A DNA stretch of 64,000 nt from Anaerobutyricum stercoris (GTDB lineage Bacteria; Bacillota; Clostridia; Lachnospirales; Lachnospiraceae). The stretch lies in assembly GCA_019116455.1 (NCBI GenBank), contig DXBR01000098.1, positions 15,081 through 79,080 on the forward strand, given 5' to 3'. Each line of letters opens with the position of its first letter. Positions within the stretch are counted from its first letter, which is position 1. Under the pieces are notes generated by a model, which ran no database searches, was not told the origin of the DNA, and saw nothing but the letters and a program-made list of their open reading frames with translations. Position numbers and translations under genes: made by a program. Shown here piece after piece: positions 17,276-25,884 of the stretch.

Positions 17276-19006
17276 ATGGGCTATATGGATGTTTATAACG
17301 AATGGTTATCCAATCCTTATTTTGACGAGGAGACAAAGGCAGAGCTCCGCGCCATCAAAGATGATGAGAACGAGATCAAAGAGCGTTTCTACACCAATCT
17401 GGCTTTCGGAACTGCCGGTCTTCGGGGGGTACTTGGCGCAGGTATCAATCGTATGAATATTTACGTTGTACGCCGTGCCACTCAGGGTCTGGCCAACTAC
17501 ATTTTAAAACAGGGCAAAAAAGACAATCGCGTAGCTATCGCATACGACTCCAGACGTATGTCACCGGAATTTGCCGATGAATCCGCAAGAGTTCTTGCAG
17601 CCAACGGCATCACCGCATATAAATTCGAGTCATTAAGACCGACACCGGAGCTTTCCTTCGCTGTCCGCGAGCTGGGCTGCATCGCCGGTATCAATATCAC
17701 CGCCAGCCACAACCCTCCGGAATACAACGGATACAAGGTATACTGGGAAGACGGCGCTCAGTTTACTCCTCCTCATGACGCAGGCGTTACCGCTGAGGTT
17801 CTCGCCATCGAGGATTTATCCACAGTGAAGACCATGACCGCTTCCGACGCCATGGCTGCCGGCCTTTACAAAGTAATCGGCGCAGACATCGACGACAAGT
17901 ACATCGCCGCTCTTAAAAAACAGATCAAGAATCAGGATGCCATCGACAAGATGCAGAAAGATATCACCATCATCTACACACCGCTGCACGGCACAGGAAA
18001 TGTACCGGCAAGACGGGTGCTTCATGAGCTTGGCTTTGAAAATGTATACGTTGTTCCGGAACAGGAGCTGCCGGACGGCAACTTCCCGACCGTAGGATAC
18101 CCGAATCCGGAATCCAGCGAAGCATTTGAGCTTGGTATGAAGATGGCAAAAGAAAAAGACGCCGATCTGGTTCTCGCCACAGACCCGGACGCTGACCGTC
18201 TCGGCTGCTACGTAAAAGACAACAACGGAGAATATCATGTACTGACCGGTAACATGAGCGGATGTCTCCTTCTTGAGTACACGTTAAGCCAGATTGCTGC
18301 CAAAGAAGGCATTCCGGCTGACGGCGAGGTTATCTCCTCCATCGTTACCACCAACATGGTTGCCGCCATCGCAAAGGCTTACGGTGCTAAGTTTGTGGAA
18401 GTTCTCACCGGTTTCAAATGGATCGGAAGAGAGATTCTCCGTATGGAAACAGAAGGAAAAGGAACTTACCTCTTCGGTCTGGAAGAGAGCTACGGCTGCC
18501 TGATCGGAACTCACGCAAGAGATAAAGACGCTATCGTTGCCACCATGGCTCTCTGCGAGGCTGCCTGCTACTACAAGACTCAGGGCAAGACCATGTGGGA
18601 CGCTATGATCGATATGTACGAGAAATACGGCTACTACTTAGACAGCGTGAAGTCTGTCACCCTGGCCGGCATCGAAGGACAGGCACAGATTCAGAAGATT
18701 CTGGAAACACTTCGTGCAGAAGCTCCTACAAGCATCGGTTCCTATCAGGTACTCTCCGCAAGAGATTACAAGACCGGTGTTGTAAAGAATCTTGCCACCG
18801 GCGAAGAAACCGAAACCGGACTTCCGGCTTCCGACGTTCTGTACTATGACTTAAACGACGACGCATGGGTTTGCGTTCGTCCGTCCGGAACAGAGCCTAA
18901 AATCAAGTTCTACTACGGCGTAAAAGGCACAAGCCTTGAAAATGCACAGGAATTATCAGCCGCCATGGGCGACAATATCCAGAAGATGCTGGATGAGATG
19001 CTGTAA
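17276..19006 (+). CDS. phospho-sugar mutase (alpha-phosphoglucomutase, PgcA-like)
   Basis: This enzyme interconverts glucose-1-phosphate and glucose-6-phosphate, feeding glycogen and cell-wall precursor synthesis. The phosphoserine loop T-A-S-H-N-P-P is near residue 143. The metal loop D-P-D-A-D-R-L is near 304-310. Then come the sugar-binding G-F-K-W-I-G, E-E-S-Y-G near 405, and the phosphate-binding R-P-S-G-T-E-P near 540. All four domain signatures are intact and the 576-aa length matches the Firmicute PgcA group. GGGAGG precedes the ATG. Phosphomannomutase activity is possible because the family is broad. It has its own promoter and terminator. Confidence 0.92.
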   Translation: MGYMDVYNEWLSNPYFDEETKAELRAIKDDENEIKERFYTNLAFGTAGLRGVLGAGINRMNIYVVRRATQGLANYILKQGKKDNRVAIAYDSRRMSPEFADESARVLAANGITAYKFESLRPTPELSFAVRELGCIAGINITASHNPPEYNGYKVYWEDGAQFTPPHDAGVTAEVLAIEDLSTVKTMTASDAMAAGLYKVIGADIDDKYIAALKKQIKNQDAIDKMQKDITIIYTPLHGTGNVPARRVLHELGFENVYVVPEQELPDGNFPTVGYPNPESSEAFELGMKMAKEKDADLVLATDPDADRLGCYVKDNNGEYHVLTGNMSGCLLLEYTLSQIAAKEGIPADGEVISSIVTTNMVAAIAKAYGAKFVEVLTGFKWIGREILRMETEGKGTYLFGLEESYGCLIGTHARDKDAIVATMALCEAACYYKTQGKTMWDAMIDMYEKYGYYLDSVKSVTLAGIEGQAQIQKILETLRAEAPTSIGSYQVLSARDYKTGVVKNLATGEETETGLPASDVLYYDLNDDAWVCVRPSGTEPKIKFYYGVKGTSLENAQELSAAMGDNIQKMLDEML

Positions 19007-19019
19007 TAAACACAACGAA

Positions 19020-19048
19020 GGGACTGCATGATTGCGGTCCCTTTTTTT
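19020..19048 (+). terminator. terminator of the phosphoglucomutase gene
   Basis: A stem GGGACTGC/GCGGTCCC (19020-19041, one G-U pair) is followed by seven T residues. Confidence 0.85.
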
Positions 19049-19119
19049 ATTTTTAACGCACGATACCGTGCGACTTTTTTTCATCTGCTTCATTTTCTAA
19101 GAAACAGACGGGTTTTTTA

Positions 19120-20486
19120 TTATTTTTCCAGCAGTATCCTACGCCGTGCCCGGCTTAGGAAAGGCATAGCCAGAAGTACCGCTTTACAGACATTATCAGC
19201 GATCATGCAGTACCAGACGGCGCGAAGATCCATCCCCCAGACTCTCACCACAAGAAATGTAAAGAAAATCCGCACGCCCCACATGCCGATGCTTTCCACC
19301 ACGAAGGCATATCGAGTGCGGCCGAGGCCGTAAAATACTCCTTCCAGCACGACCATCAGGCCAAAAAACGGTTCGGACAGTGCCACCAGGCGGAGCATCT
19401 GCGCGCCCAGGTTTACCACCGCCTGGCTGGGCGAGAAGATTCCCATCAGCGGCCGCGCGCCGAGATAGAGCAATATGCCGCTCATGCACATCATGGCGAC
19501 AGTCAAAGCAATGCTCACCTTCGCCACGGTTTTTAACTTCTGTACATTTCCTTCGCCGCGTGCGTTGCTGATGAGGGTGGAGGCGGCGGAACGCAGTCCA
19601 TACCCCGGTACATAAAAGATAGTCTCCGCCGTCACCGCTATGGAATGGGCGGCAAAAACAGTGGTTCCCATGCCGGAAATCAGACTGGCGAACACCACAT
19701 AGCCGAAACAGGAAACCATGCTGGTGCCAAGCACCGGCGTCCCTATGGCGGCGCATTGCCGCAGCAATCCGGCATCCGGCGCGAAATGTTTCCACTCCCA
19801 GCGCAGCAGCTCATTTTCCGGCACGACAGAAACATAAAAACGCCGGCAAGCACGTAAGATATGGCCGAGGCGACGGCTGCTCCCTCCACGCCATATCCCA
19901 GCACATAAATAAACAGATAATTGAACAGGATATTTGCACCGTTGGCCGCTACATTAATGAGCATGGGCGTCTTTGTATTCTGCACAGCCCGAAGCGCCGC
20001 TCCCATGATCGCGCTTGTGGAGCGGAATACCATGGGCAGGCTGATAATAAAAAAGTAGCGGGAAGCCGTGTTCTGAATAGATGCCTCCGCTCCCATCCAC
20101 ACGAGAATCCGACTGCTTAGCAGAACTGATACCCCTCCTAATACCAGTCCGAAAACCAAAGACAGCAAAAAAGCCTGCTGCGCAAGCTTTTTTACCTGTT
20201 CTTTCTGTCCGGCGCCTTCCGATCTTGATATAAGTACCAGCATGGCCGTGCCGATGGCTCCGGGAATACTGTTTACCAGCCAGGTCACATTGGTTGTGAT
20301 ACTGACCGAAGCGGTGGCCTGCTCCCCCAGCTGTCCCACCATAGCGGTGTCGACATACTGGAGCAGCGTCGCAAGAACTTCTTCTATTACAGTGGGAATG
20401 GACAGCCACAGCAGAGTACGCAGCAGCGGCAGGGAATCCCCGGAGAGTCTGTCTTTCTTTCCTTTCCTATGCACAATCGCACACAC
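19120..20486 (-). pseudogene. MATE-family multidrug/cation efflux pump, frameshifted
   Basis: Two overlapping frames together encode one MATE transporter of about 455 aa. The upstream part (to about 19,820) covers the N-terminal half, from IPTVIEEVLATLLQY through the sixth or seventh helix, ending in LAGVFMFLS. The downstream part continues in another frame from PENELLRWEWKHF through helices 7-12 to the C-terminus. A single one-base shift near 19,815-19,825 joins them without loss of family sequence, so the lesion is recent or a sequencing error. The likely start is GTG 20486 (AAGAGGAGA upstream), overlapping the DUF3737 stop by about 20 bp, so the two genes are cotranscribed. If real, the lesion should abolish function. 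Confidence 0.8.
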
Positions 20487-21360
20487 GCTTCTCCTCTTTC
20501 CTCTCCACATTTTCGTTATTCTTTACATTTTCCAGGACAACCTCACCCTTCGCTTCCGGGTCATCCATGATCATCTCGCCAATCTCCGGAACGACAATGC
20601 GGCCGGAATGCGGATTCTTAATACTGATGACTGGTGTTGTGATGGTTGCCTCCACATCGGACTTTTCAAAGCATAAATCTGTGTCAATCATTTCACAATT
20701 GACCATTTTCAAATTCTTACAATAACAGAACGGCTGGGTTCCGATAATTTTACAGTCGATAAGCGTCAGCCCATCAGAATACCATGCGAAATATTCTCCT
20801 TTGATAGTGCTGTTCCTCACAGTGATATTCTGACCGTGCCAGAAGGCATCCTTCGTATCAAAGACACAGTTTTCAAATACCGCATCCTTAATATACTGGA
20901 ACGAATATTTCCCTTTAAACTGCACATCTTCAAAACGAATATTCTCCGAACGCATCATAAAATATTCACTCTCAGCGTGGCAGCGGCGCATCTCAATATT
21001 TTTCACTGACCATCCAAACTCCGGAGAAACGATATCGCATTCCTCTATCTTTACATTGCTGCATTCCCGAAGCGCCTTGATTCCATGCATCTTTGTGCCG
21101 GTAATCTTCACATTGTCCGAATACCAGAGCGCCGCCCGGCAAAGCTCCGTCATCTCCGAATCCTCAATTCTGAGTTCGCTGTCATGCCAGAACGGGTACC
21201 GCAGATTACAAAAGGTGTTCTGCACGGTAATGTCGCTGCTTTCCTTCAGCGCACTCTCCCCGTCCGCCGGACCGTCAAACGCGCAGTGATTCAGTATAAT
21301 TCCATGACTTCCATAGAGCGCCCGCTCCTCATCAAATGTTTTATTCTCTATTCTCTGCAT
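20467..21360 (-). CDS. DUF3737 family protein (beta-helix)
   Basis: This 297-aa protein of the DUF3737 family has no known function. It is built of about a dozen short repeats of the kind seen in right-handed beta-helices (for example FENCVFDTKDAFWHGQN then ITVRNSTIKGEYFAWYS), with regular Asn, Cys and aromatic residues. There is no signal peptide, so it is cytoplasmic. ATG 21360 is chosen because AGGAGG lies just upstream; the frame continues 13 codons further without a site. It precedes and overlaps the broken MATE gene. A small helical gene lies upstream on the same strand, and the three may form one transcript. Confidence 0.85.
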   Translation of the reverse strand: MQRIENKTFDEERALYGSHGIILNHCAFDGPADGESALKESSDITVQNTFCNLRYPFWHDSELRIEDSEMTELCRAALWYSDNVKITGTKMHGIKALRECSNVKIEECDIVSPEFGWSVKNIEMRRCHAESEYFMMRSENIRFEDVQFKGKYSFQYIKDAVFENCVFDTKDAFWHGQNITVRNSTIKGEYFAWYSDGLTLIDCKIIGTQPFCYCKNLKMVNCEMIDTDLCFEKSDVEATITTPVISIKNPHSGRIVVPEIGEMIMDDPEAKGEVVLENVKNNENVERKEEKRVCDCA

Positions 21361-21395
21361 TTTTCTTCCTCCTACTAATATATCTACTTTGCTGT

Positions 21396-21629
21396 TCAAA
21401 TCCGAATCCTGTTCTGCCGCACCTGATAAATCAGATAGTCCAGACAGTCAATTCTTTTTTCTTCTACGTGAACTTTATCCAACAGCTCTTTCCGGTGCTT
21501 TTCCAGCAGTGAAAGCTGTTCTTCCTTTTTACTTTCCTGCGCATAACCCATAAATTTTATAATCATCTCCGGGCTGCACCCGGCGTCCTTCAGATTCCGG
21601 ACGACCATCTTCTCCGAGTAACCAATCAT
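21396..21629 (-). CDS. small helical protein, 77 aa, function unknown
   Basis: ATG 21629 has GAGAGGTG at a good distance. The product begins with MIGYSEKMVVRNLKDAGCSPEMI and then forms a charged coiled-coil-like helix rich in Glu, Lys and Leu. It resembles the dimerisation helix of MerR-type regulators (including I-D-x-L-D near the end) but lacks the DNA-binding domain, so it might act as a partner or remnant. It lies about 35 bp upstream of the DUF3737 gene on the same strand. The function cannot be stated. Confidence 0.6.
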   Translation of the reverse strand: MIGYSEKMVVRNLKDAGCSPEMIIKFMGYAQESKKEEQLSLLEKHRKELLDKVHVEEKRIDCLDYLIYQVRQNRIRI

Positions 21630-21777
21630 TGCTTCACCTCTCTCTGCCGGCATTTCCTTTGTTCTGTTTTTACTATAGCACCGAAAATTTAAAATAGCCA
21701 ATACTTGGTTTATATGCAGAGTCATAGGTTTTAGTTATGCTAAAAATATTCTTGGGCAAAACCCTTGGACAAAAATG

Positions 21778-21796
21778 GGGCATAAAAAATGCCCTC
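21778..21796 (-). terminator. terminator after the Rpn fragment
   Basis: GGGCAT (21778-21783) and ATGCCC (21789-21794) pair around AAAAA. On the minus strand the stem is followed by CATTTTTG. Confidence 0.6.
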
Positions 21797-21909
21797 TCCC
21801 GGACGGCAAGTTTTATTATTTTACCTGCCTGCCCGAAAGAGAGCATCCTGATCATTTCAGTGCCGCTGCCCCGCGTATATCCCTGTTATCCACTTGTCAC
21901 TGCACGTAA

Positions 21910-22149
21910 TTACTTCCTTTCATCCATGAGTCTTCGAAACTGTTCTTCCGACATGGATAATCTGGCAGCCGCATCCGAAATCGTAAGAATTCCCTCGCAG
22001 ACCAGCTGCACTAAAGTGTCCGTTTTTCCCTCTTGTCTGCCTTCAAGACGACCTTCATCGCGCTCCTCGCTGAGCAGCTTCTCCATCACTCCCATCATAG
22101 TTCTCACTCCCTCCTGGTCCTCTTTCAGATATCTTTTCTGTTCCGCATT
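21910..22149 (-). pseudogene. C-terminal fragment of an Rpn-family recombination-promoting nuclease
   Basis: The reading frame runs from after a TGA (22150-22152) as ...YLKEDQEGVRTMMGVMEKLL, then a Glu/Arg/Gly-rich segment RDEGRLEGRQEGK, and ends with the helix-turn-helix-like ISDAAARLSMSEEQFRRLM. This is the standard tail of Rpn (PD-(D/E)XK, formerly putative transposase YhgA-like) proteins, which are abundant in Lachnospiraceae. The nuclease domain of about 200 residues is missing upstream, so this is a remnant. A possible promoter (TTGATT-N18-TATAAT on the minus strand, 22203-22232) lies just upstream. Translation of the short tail from GTG 22107 cannot be excluded. Confidence 0.7.
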
Positions 22150-22320
22150 TCAGTACAGCGTTTTCATTTGAGATATGAAAATCTGGTCAGATAATTACCT
22201 TTATTATAAATTGTCGTTTATACATAAATCAAGCATAAAATATTTTATTTCGACTTTTTGTAAACAAGAATCCTGAAGGAGTGGCATCCTCATCCGCTAT
22301 CTTTTCAACAGAATGTTGTC

Positions 22321-23028
22321 TCAGCCATCCAGCTTCTGGTTCCCGGTGCCCCACACATGTTTTTCTTTGGCGGCTTCCGGCGTGTTTTGCGCCATGACGC
22401 CCACCAGCTTGTGTGGCACGTACATTTCCTCCAGATAAGCGATCTCGCTGTCGCTGAGCGTCAGGTCTACGGCTTTGGCCGCGCCTTCGATGTGATGAAG
22501 CCTTGTAGCGCCCACTACCGGAGCGGTCACTTTGGTGAGAAGCCATGCCAGGGAAATTTCTGTCATGGTCACACCGTGTTTGTCCGCCAGCTCTGCCACC
22601 CGGTCAATGATGATGGCGTCCTGCTCTGCGGTGGCGTCGTATTTGAAGCGGGCGTAGCTGTCTTCTTCCAGTCGCTTGGAGGTCTCGCCCGGGTGTTTGG
22701 ACAGGCGTCCGCCCGCCAGGGAGCTGTAAGGCGTCATGGCGATGTTGTCCTCGGCGCAGAGTTTTGCCATCTCTCGTTCTTCTTCCCGGAATATCAGATT
22801 ATAATGTCCCTGTACAGAAACGAATTTGGCAAAGCCTTCTTTTTCTGCCAGAGCATTGGCTTTGGCCAGCTGCCATGCAAAGCAGTTGGATATTCCAATG
22901 TAACGTGCTTTCCCTGCCTTTACCATTCGGTTCAGTCCGTCCATGATGTCGTAAAGGGGCGTCTGATAGTCCCACATATGATAAATGTACAGATCCACAT
23001 AATCCATTCCCAGGTTGGACAGGCTCTT
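22321..23028 (-). pseudogene. aldo/keto reductase, C-terminal part, split by IS200-type element
   Basis: This is the downstream three quarters of an NAD(P)H-dependent aldo/keto reductase. It starts with KSLSNLGMDYVDLYIYH, in which the His is the fourth member of the catalytic tetrad, and includes the cofactor-pocket segment GISNCFAW and the Ser/Arg-rich C-terminal region VVGATRLHHIEGAA. It reads in the same frame as the N-terminal part at 23694-24035. Deleting the intervening 668 bp rebuilds L-L-N-E-K-S-L-S-N-L-G, as expected for an intact enzyme of about 340 aa. An internal ATG at 23007 could start a truncated product, but it would lack the Asp-Tyr-Lys of the active site. Confidence 0.85.
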
Positions 23029-23696
23029 AAGTCAGCAACCACCAGTTCAACTGGTGGTTTGCCATTAGCCCTCCAAAGGGCTTCTGTTACTGCTCGCCCA
23101 TAAGGGCGGATGTCGCAAGCTATCTTACTGGTCCGCTATAAAGCGGTACCTCTTGAATCATTTCTCCTCGATTCTTCTGCTTGCTCTTTGATATATTTTT
23201 GTACTGCTTCATCGGTGATATTACCAATTGTTTCTACATAATATCCCCTGGCCCAGAATGCTTTGTCCCATTTACTTTGCATTTCCGGGTGCCTGTCGTA
23301 TATCATTAGCGTACTCTTTCCTTTTAAATACCCCATAAAATTTGCTATGCTCAATTTTGGTGGTATTGCCACACTGAGATGCACATGATCTATACATACT
23401 GCTCCTGCTATTATTTCTACATTTTTATACTTGCATAATATACTAAGTATCTCCCGTACATCTTCTCTCACTTTCCCATATAATACTTTTTTCCGGTATT
23501 TGGGAATGAAAACTATATGATACTGGCATTTCCATCGGGTATGTGATAAACTTCTATTGTCCATTTCGGACCTCCTCCTATGCTTGAAATTTGGCTTGCG
23601 ACACCAATTTCAATTATAGCATAGGAGGATTTTTATTGATATCCTCACCGTCTCGCACTACTTTATTCTCCCCAGCATAGCTGGGGGATTAGGCTT
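23029..23696 (-). mobile_element. IS200/IS605-family insertion sequence (IS200-like, tnpA only)
   Basis: A roughly 668-bp element interrupts an aldo/keto reductase. The ends are set by rejoining the host frame; a CTT shared by both junctions leaves a 3-bp ambiguity (23026-23693 or 23029-23696). As expected for this family there are no terminal inverted repeats. Each end carries a subterminal hairpin instead: ACCACCAGTT-C-AACTGGTGGT (about 23038-23058) at the right end and CCCCAGC-ATA-GCTGGGG (about 23670-23686) at the left end. Two further hairpins, AGCCCT/AGGGCT and CGCCC/GGGCG, lie between the transposase stop and the right end. One gene, tnpA, fills the interior. Confidence 0.85.
23136..23564 (-). 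CDS. tnpA: IS200/IS605-family transposase TnpA (Y1, HUH)
   Basis: This single-strand transposase (142 aa) belongs to the REP/Y1 HUH group and cuts and rejoins hairpin-bearing ends as single-stranded DNA. The metal-binding HUH motif is D-H-V-H-L-S near residue 59-64. The catalytic Tyr is expected in the late helix around V-Q-K-Y-I-K-E-Q. The N-terminus HTRWKCQYHIVFIPKYRKKV is typical. AGGAGG stands before the ATG. It is full length, so the element may still be active. No TnpB or IscB partner is present. Confidence 0.93.
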   Translation of the reverse strand: MDNRSLSHTRWKCQYHIVFIPKYRKKVLYGKVREDVREILSILCKYKNVEIIAGAVCIDHVHLSVAIPPKLSIANFMGYLKGKSTLMIYDRHPEMQSKWDKAFWARGYYVETIGNITDEAVQKYIKEQAEESRRNDSRGTAL

Positions 23697-24035
23697 TTCA
23701 TTCAGCAGCCGTTCAATGTGCTGCTGTCCGGTAATTCCCGCGTCAATCTCTTCCTGGGTCCGCGGCACGAACTTTGTGGCTACGACCACATCATCCCGTC
23801 TTGCGGCGTCCCGGAGTGTTCTCCCCAGATACTGTTCGCTGGTGCCGCTCTGATAGCCGATGGCCGTATCAAAGAAATTCACTCCTAATTCCAATCCACG
23901 TCGAATGATTTCGCGGGAATGTTCCTCATCAAGAGTCCAGCTGTGCTGTCCGTTTTTTGCGTCGCCAAATCCCATACATCCCATGCAGATGCGGGAAACC
24001 ATAAGTTCTGAATTGCCAAGTTTTGCATACTTCAT
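23694..24035 (-). pseudogene. aldo/keto reductase, N-terminal part, split by IS200-type element
   Basis: Residues 1-113 of an aldo/keto reductase start at MKYAKLGNSELMVSR. The catalytic Asp and Tyr are in NFFDTAIGYQSG near 54-59, and the catalytic Lys is in VVATKF near 87. After L-L-N-E-K the frame runs into the insertion sequence and stops about 12 codons later, at 23658. The TIM barrel is cut after strand 3, so a stable enzyme is unlikely. See the C-terminal part at 22321-23028. Confidence 0.85.
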
Positions 24036-24114
24036 CCTTGTTATCTCCTCTCATCAATATCCGCCAGAGAATGCTCCCTGCTTCCAAGACCAGTTTGTTA
24101 TGCGTGTGCCAGTA

Positions 24115-24633
24115 TCAGAGGGCCTCTTCGCTATCGTAAAATCCTTCCTTATGCCCGTGCAGTTCTATTTTCTGCACATTGTTTTCCTGCCGCTCAATTA
24201 CTTCTGCTGTCCCATAAAATCCATAAATTTTGTTTTCGCAGTACACGGTAAGAGAAACACTGCCATCGCCAGAAGGCTCATTTTGTTCGTTTTCTTCCAT
24301 ACTCACGGCTTTTTCCTGATTCATTTCATCAGAAGTCTGTACATCGACACTGCCGTTTATTTCCAACAGATATTCACTCCCGCCGGCTTCCGGAGCATCC
24401 ACTTTCAGATTGCCCATGATCGTGTAGATTTCTCCCCCGTATGTATATACTGTTACCTCTGTTTTTCTTTCCTCCACCAGAAATCCTTCAGACTTCTCTC
24501 TTTCCGGTACGACAGACGCAAAAACTTCATGCCACATTCTGTTATGAAATTCTGCCAGCAGAAAAGACAGTAAAAAGACAACAATAATTCCATTATGCAG
24601 CCGCATTTTTCCTTCTTTTGACACATTCATCAT
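24115..24633 (-). CDS. membrane-anchored exported protein, unknown function
   Basis: I do not recognise the family. Close to the N-terminus a short basic segment and the hydrophobic stretch IIVVFLLSFLLA form a signal anchor. The remainder is polar and acidic, with two short beta-rich stretches (around TVYTYGGEIYTIMG and LTVYCENKIYGFYG) separated by an Asp/Glu/Ser-rich linker. The start is uncertain: ATG 24633 has GGGAGG 12 nt upstream, ATG 24606 has AAGAAGG 4 nt upstream, and the frame is open to 24666. It lies downstream of the flavodoxin genes on the same strand, so cotranscription is possible. Confidence 0.6.
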   Translation of the reverse strand: MMNVSKEGKMRLHNGIIVVFLLSFLLAEFHNRMWHEVFASVVPEREKSEGFLVEERKTEVTVYTYGGEIYTIMGNLKVDAPEAGGSEYLLEINGSVDVQTSDEMNQEKAVSMEENEQNEPSGDGSVSLTVYCENKIYGFYGTAEVIERQENNVQKIELHGHKEGFYDSEEAL

Positions 24634-24683
24634 TTTCTGTTCATTCCTCCCTGCAATCATATCCATCGTTTTTCGTACATTTT

Positions 24684-25223
24684 TTATTTATTCAGGTTCT
24701 TTCCCAGCTCATACGCCATCCTCATATAGGCGGAGCGTTTTGTCATGGACGGAGTACCGCATCCTCTTCCCCATATTCTTCCCATATCTGTGAGATTCAG
24801 ATACCGCAGCAGCGTCTCATAGTGTGCTTCCAGCGCGTCAAATGTCCAATTGTCACTGTTCCACGCGGCAGAAAGAATGGCGGCTTTCATCCCTTTGCGC
24901 TGAAGGCTGCTGTTAAAAGCGCAGAACCGGTCAATAAGAGTTTTCAGCTGCGCCGACATACCGTAATAATATAACGGCGTCACAAATACCATCATATCCG
25001 CTGCAAGAATTTCTTTCCGGAACTTTTCCACATCATCCTTCTGCACACACGGCCCTTCATATCCGCAATGTATGCATCCTGTGCAGGGATGAACATTGGC
25101 ATGAGCCGCATCTATCACCTGTACACTGTGCCCTGCCTCCTGTGCTCCCCGCATAAATTCTCCTGCCAGCATATTGGATGAACCGTTTTTATTGGGACTT
25201 CCTTCCAGTACAACAATTTTCAT
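24684..25223 (-). CDS. NADPH-dependent FMN reductase/flavodoxin-family protein
   Basis: The protein (179 aa) begins MKIVVLEGSPNKNGSSN, the FMN phosphate-binding loop of the NADPH-dependent FMN reductase superfamily. It continues with C-T-G-C-I-H-C near 47-53, a cysteine cluster seen in iron-sulfur flavoproteins of anaerobes, then VFVTPLYYYGMSAQLKTLIDR, which binds the isoalloxazine ring. The close-spaced cysteines may bind an Fe-S cluster or be redox active; the exact pattern differs from classical Isf, so this is not certain. AGGAAT precedes the ATG. It is one of three flavin proteins encoded in tandem on the minus strand. Confidence 0.85.
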   Translation of the reverse strand: MKIVVLEGSPNKNGSSNMLAGEFMRGAQEAGHSVQVIDAAHANVHPCTGCIHCGYEGPCVQKDDVEKFRKEILAADMMVFVTPLYYYGMSAQLKTLIDRFCAFNSSLQRKGMKAAILSAAWNSDNWTFDALEAHYETLLRYLNLTDMGRIWGRGCGTPSMTKRSAYMRMAYELGKNLNK

Positions 25224-25300
25224 AAAATCATTCCTCCCGAATCACTTTATCAAAGATTTATCCTTGTATTTTGTTTAATCTTAAAAAACATTAGTTCCAT

Positions 25301-25858
25301 TTACACCAGTCGCTTATCGTCGTTTTCTTTTCCCTTCTTCTTATGAGGGATTTGATTTTTCTCCAGCCAGCGGGCCAGCAGATCAGGAAATGTTCTTCCA
25401 TCGTCCAGTGTACTATCCAGTACATAAAGCGTCTCACGCACCTCTGATTTAGGACAAAGCCGGGAAATATCTTTTTGAATATCTCCCTGCGTACCGCCGC
25501 AATGGGAAACAAATGGCAGTATGATTTTCCCATTCAGCTTGCTGTAATACAGCCAGGAATAAAGTGGAGGCGCGATAGTTCCGCACCAGTTGGGAGAACC
25601 GGCAAAAATAATATCATAGTTCGCAGAGACAACATTCACAGGCAGCAGGCGGGGACGATATTTTGTCTTCACCTCTTCTTTCACCTGCCTGAGCAGTTCC
25701 GAAAATTCCATGGGATATGGCTGCCACGGAAAAATCGTATAGCTGTCTCCTCCGACTGCCATCCGGATTTCTTCCGCGATCCGGTGAGTGTTTCCTGAAT
25801 AGGAATAGGATACGATCAAAATCTTTTTTGCATTTCCATTTTCATATACATCTGTCAT
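25301..25858 (-). CDS. flavodoxin (cytoplasmic)
   Basis: This FMN-binding electron carrier has the phosphate loop S-Y-S-Y-S-G-N-T near residues 17-24 and the FMN ring-binding segment FAGSPNWCGTIAPPLYSWL near 84-102. The closing part includes PFVSHCGGTQGD. It is 185 aa with no signal peptide and a Lys-rich tail. An AAAGGA ribosome site lies before ATG 25858. The gene is 26 bp from the upstream lipoprotein flavodoxin, so they share a transcript. The partner oxidoreductase is unknown; the nearby aldo/keto reductase and LysR genes suggest a redox or electrophile-stress setting. Confidence 0.85.
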   Translation of the reverse strand: MTDVYENGNAKKILIVSYSYSGNTHRIAEEIRMAVGGDSYTIFPWQPYPMEFSELLRQVKEEVKTKYRPRLLPVNVVSANYDIIFAGSPNWCGTIAPPLYSWLYYSKLNGKIILPFVSHCGGTQGDIQKDISRLCPKSEVRETLYVLDSTLDDGRTFPDLLARWLEKNQIPHKKKGKENDDKRLV

Positions 25859-25884
25859 TCTTCTCGTCCTTTCACCACCGCATT

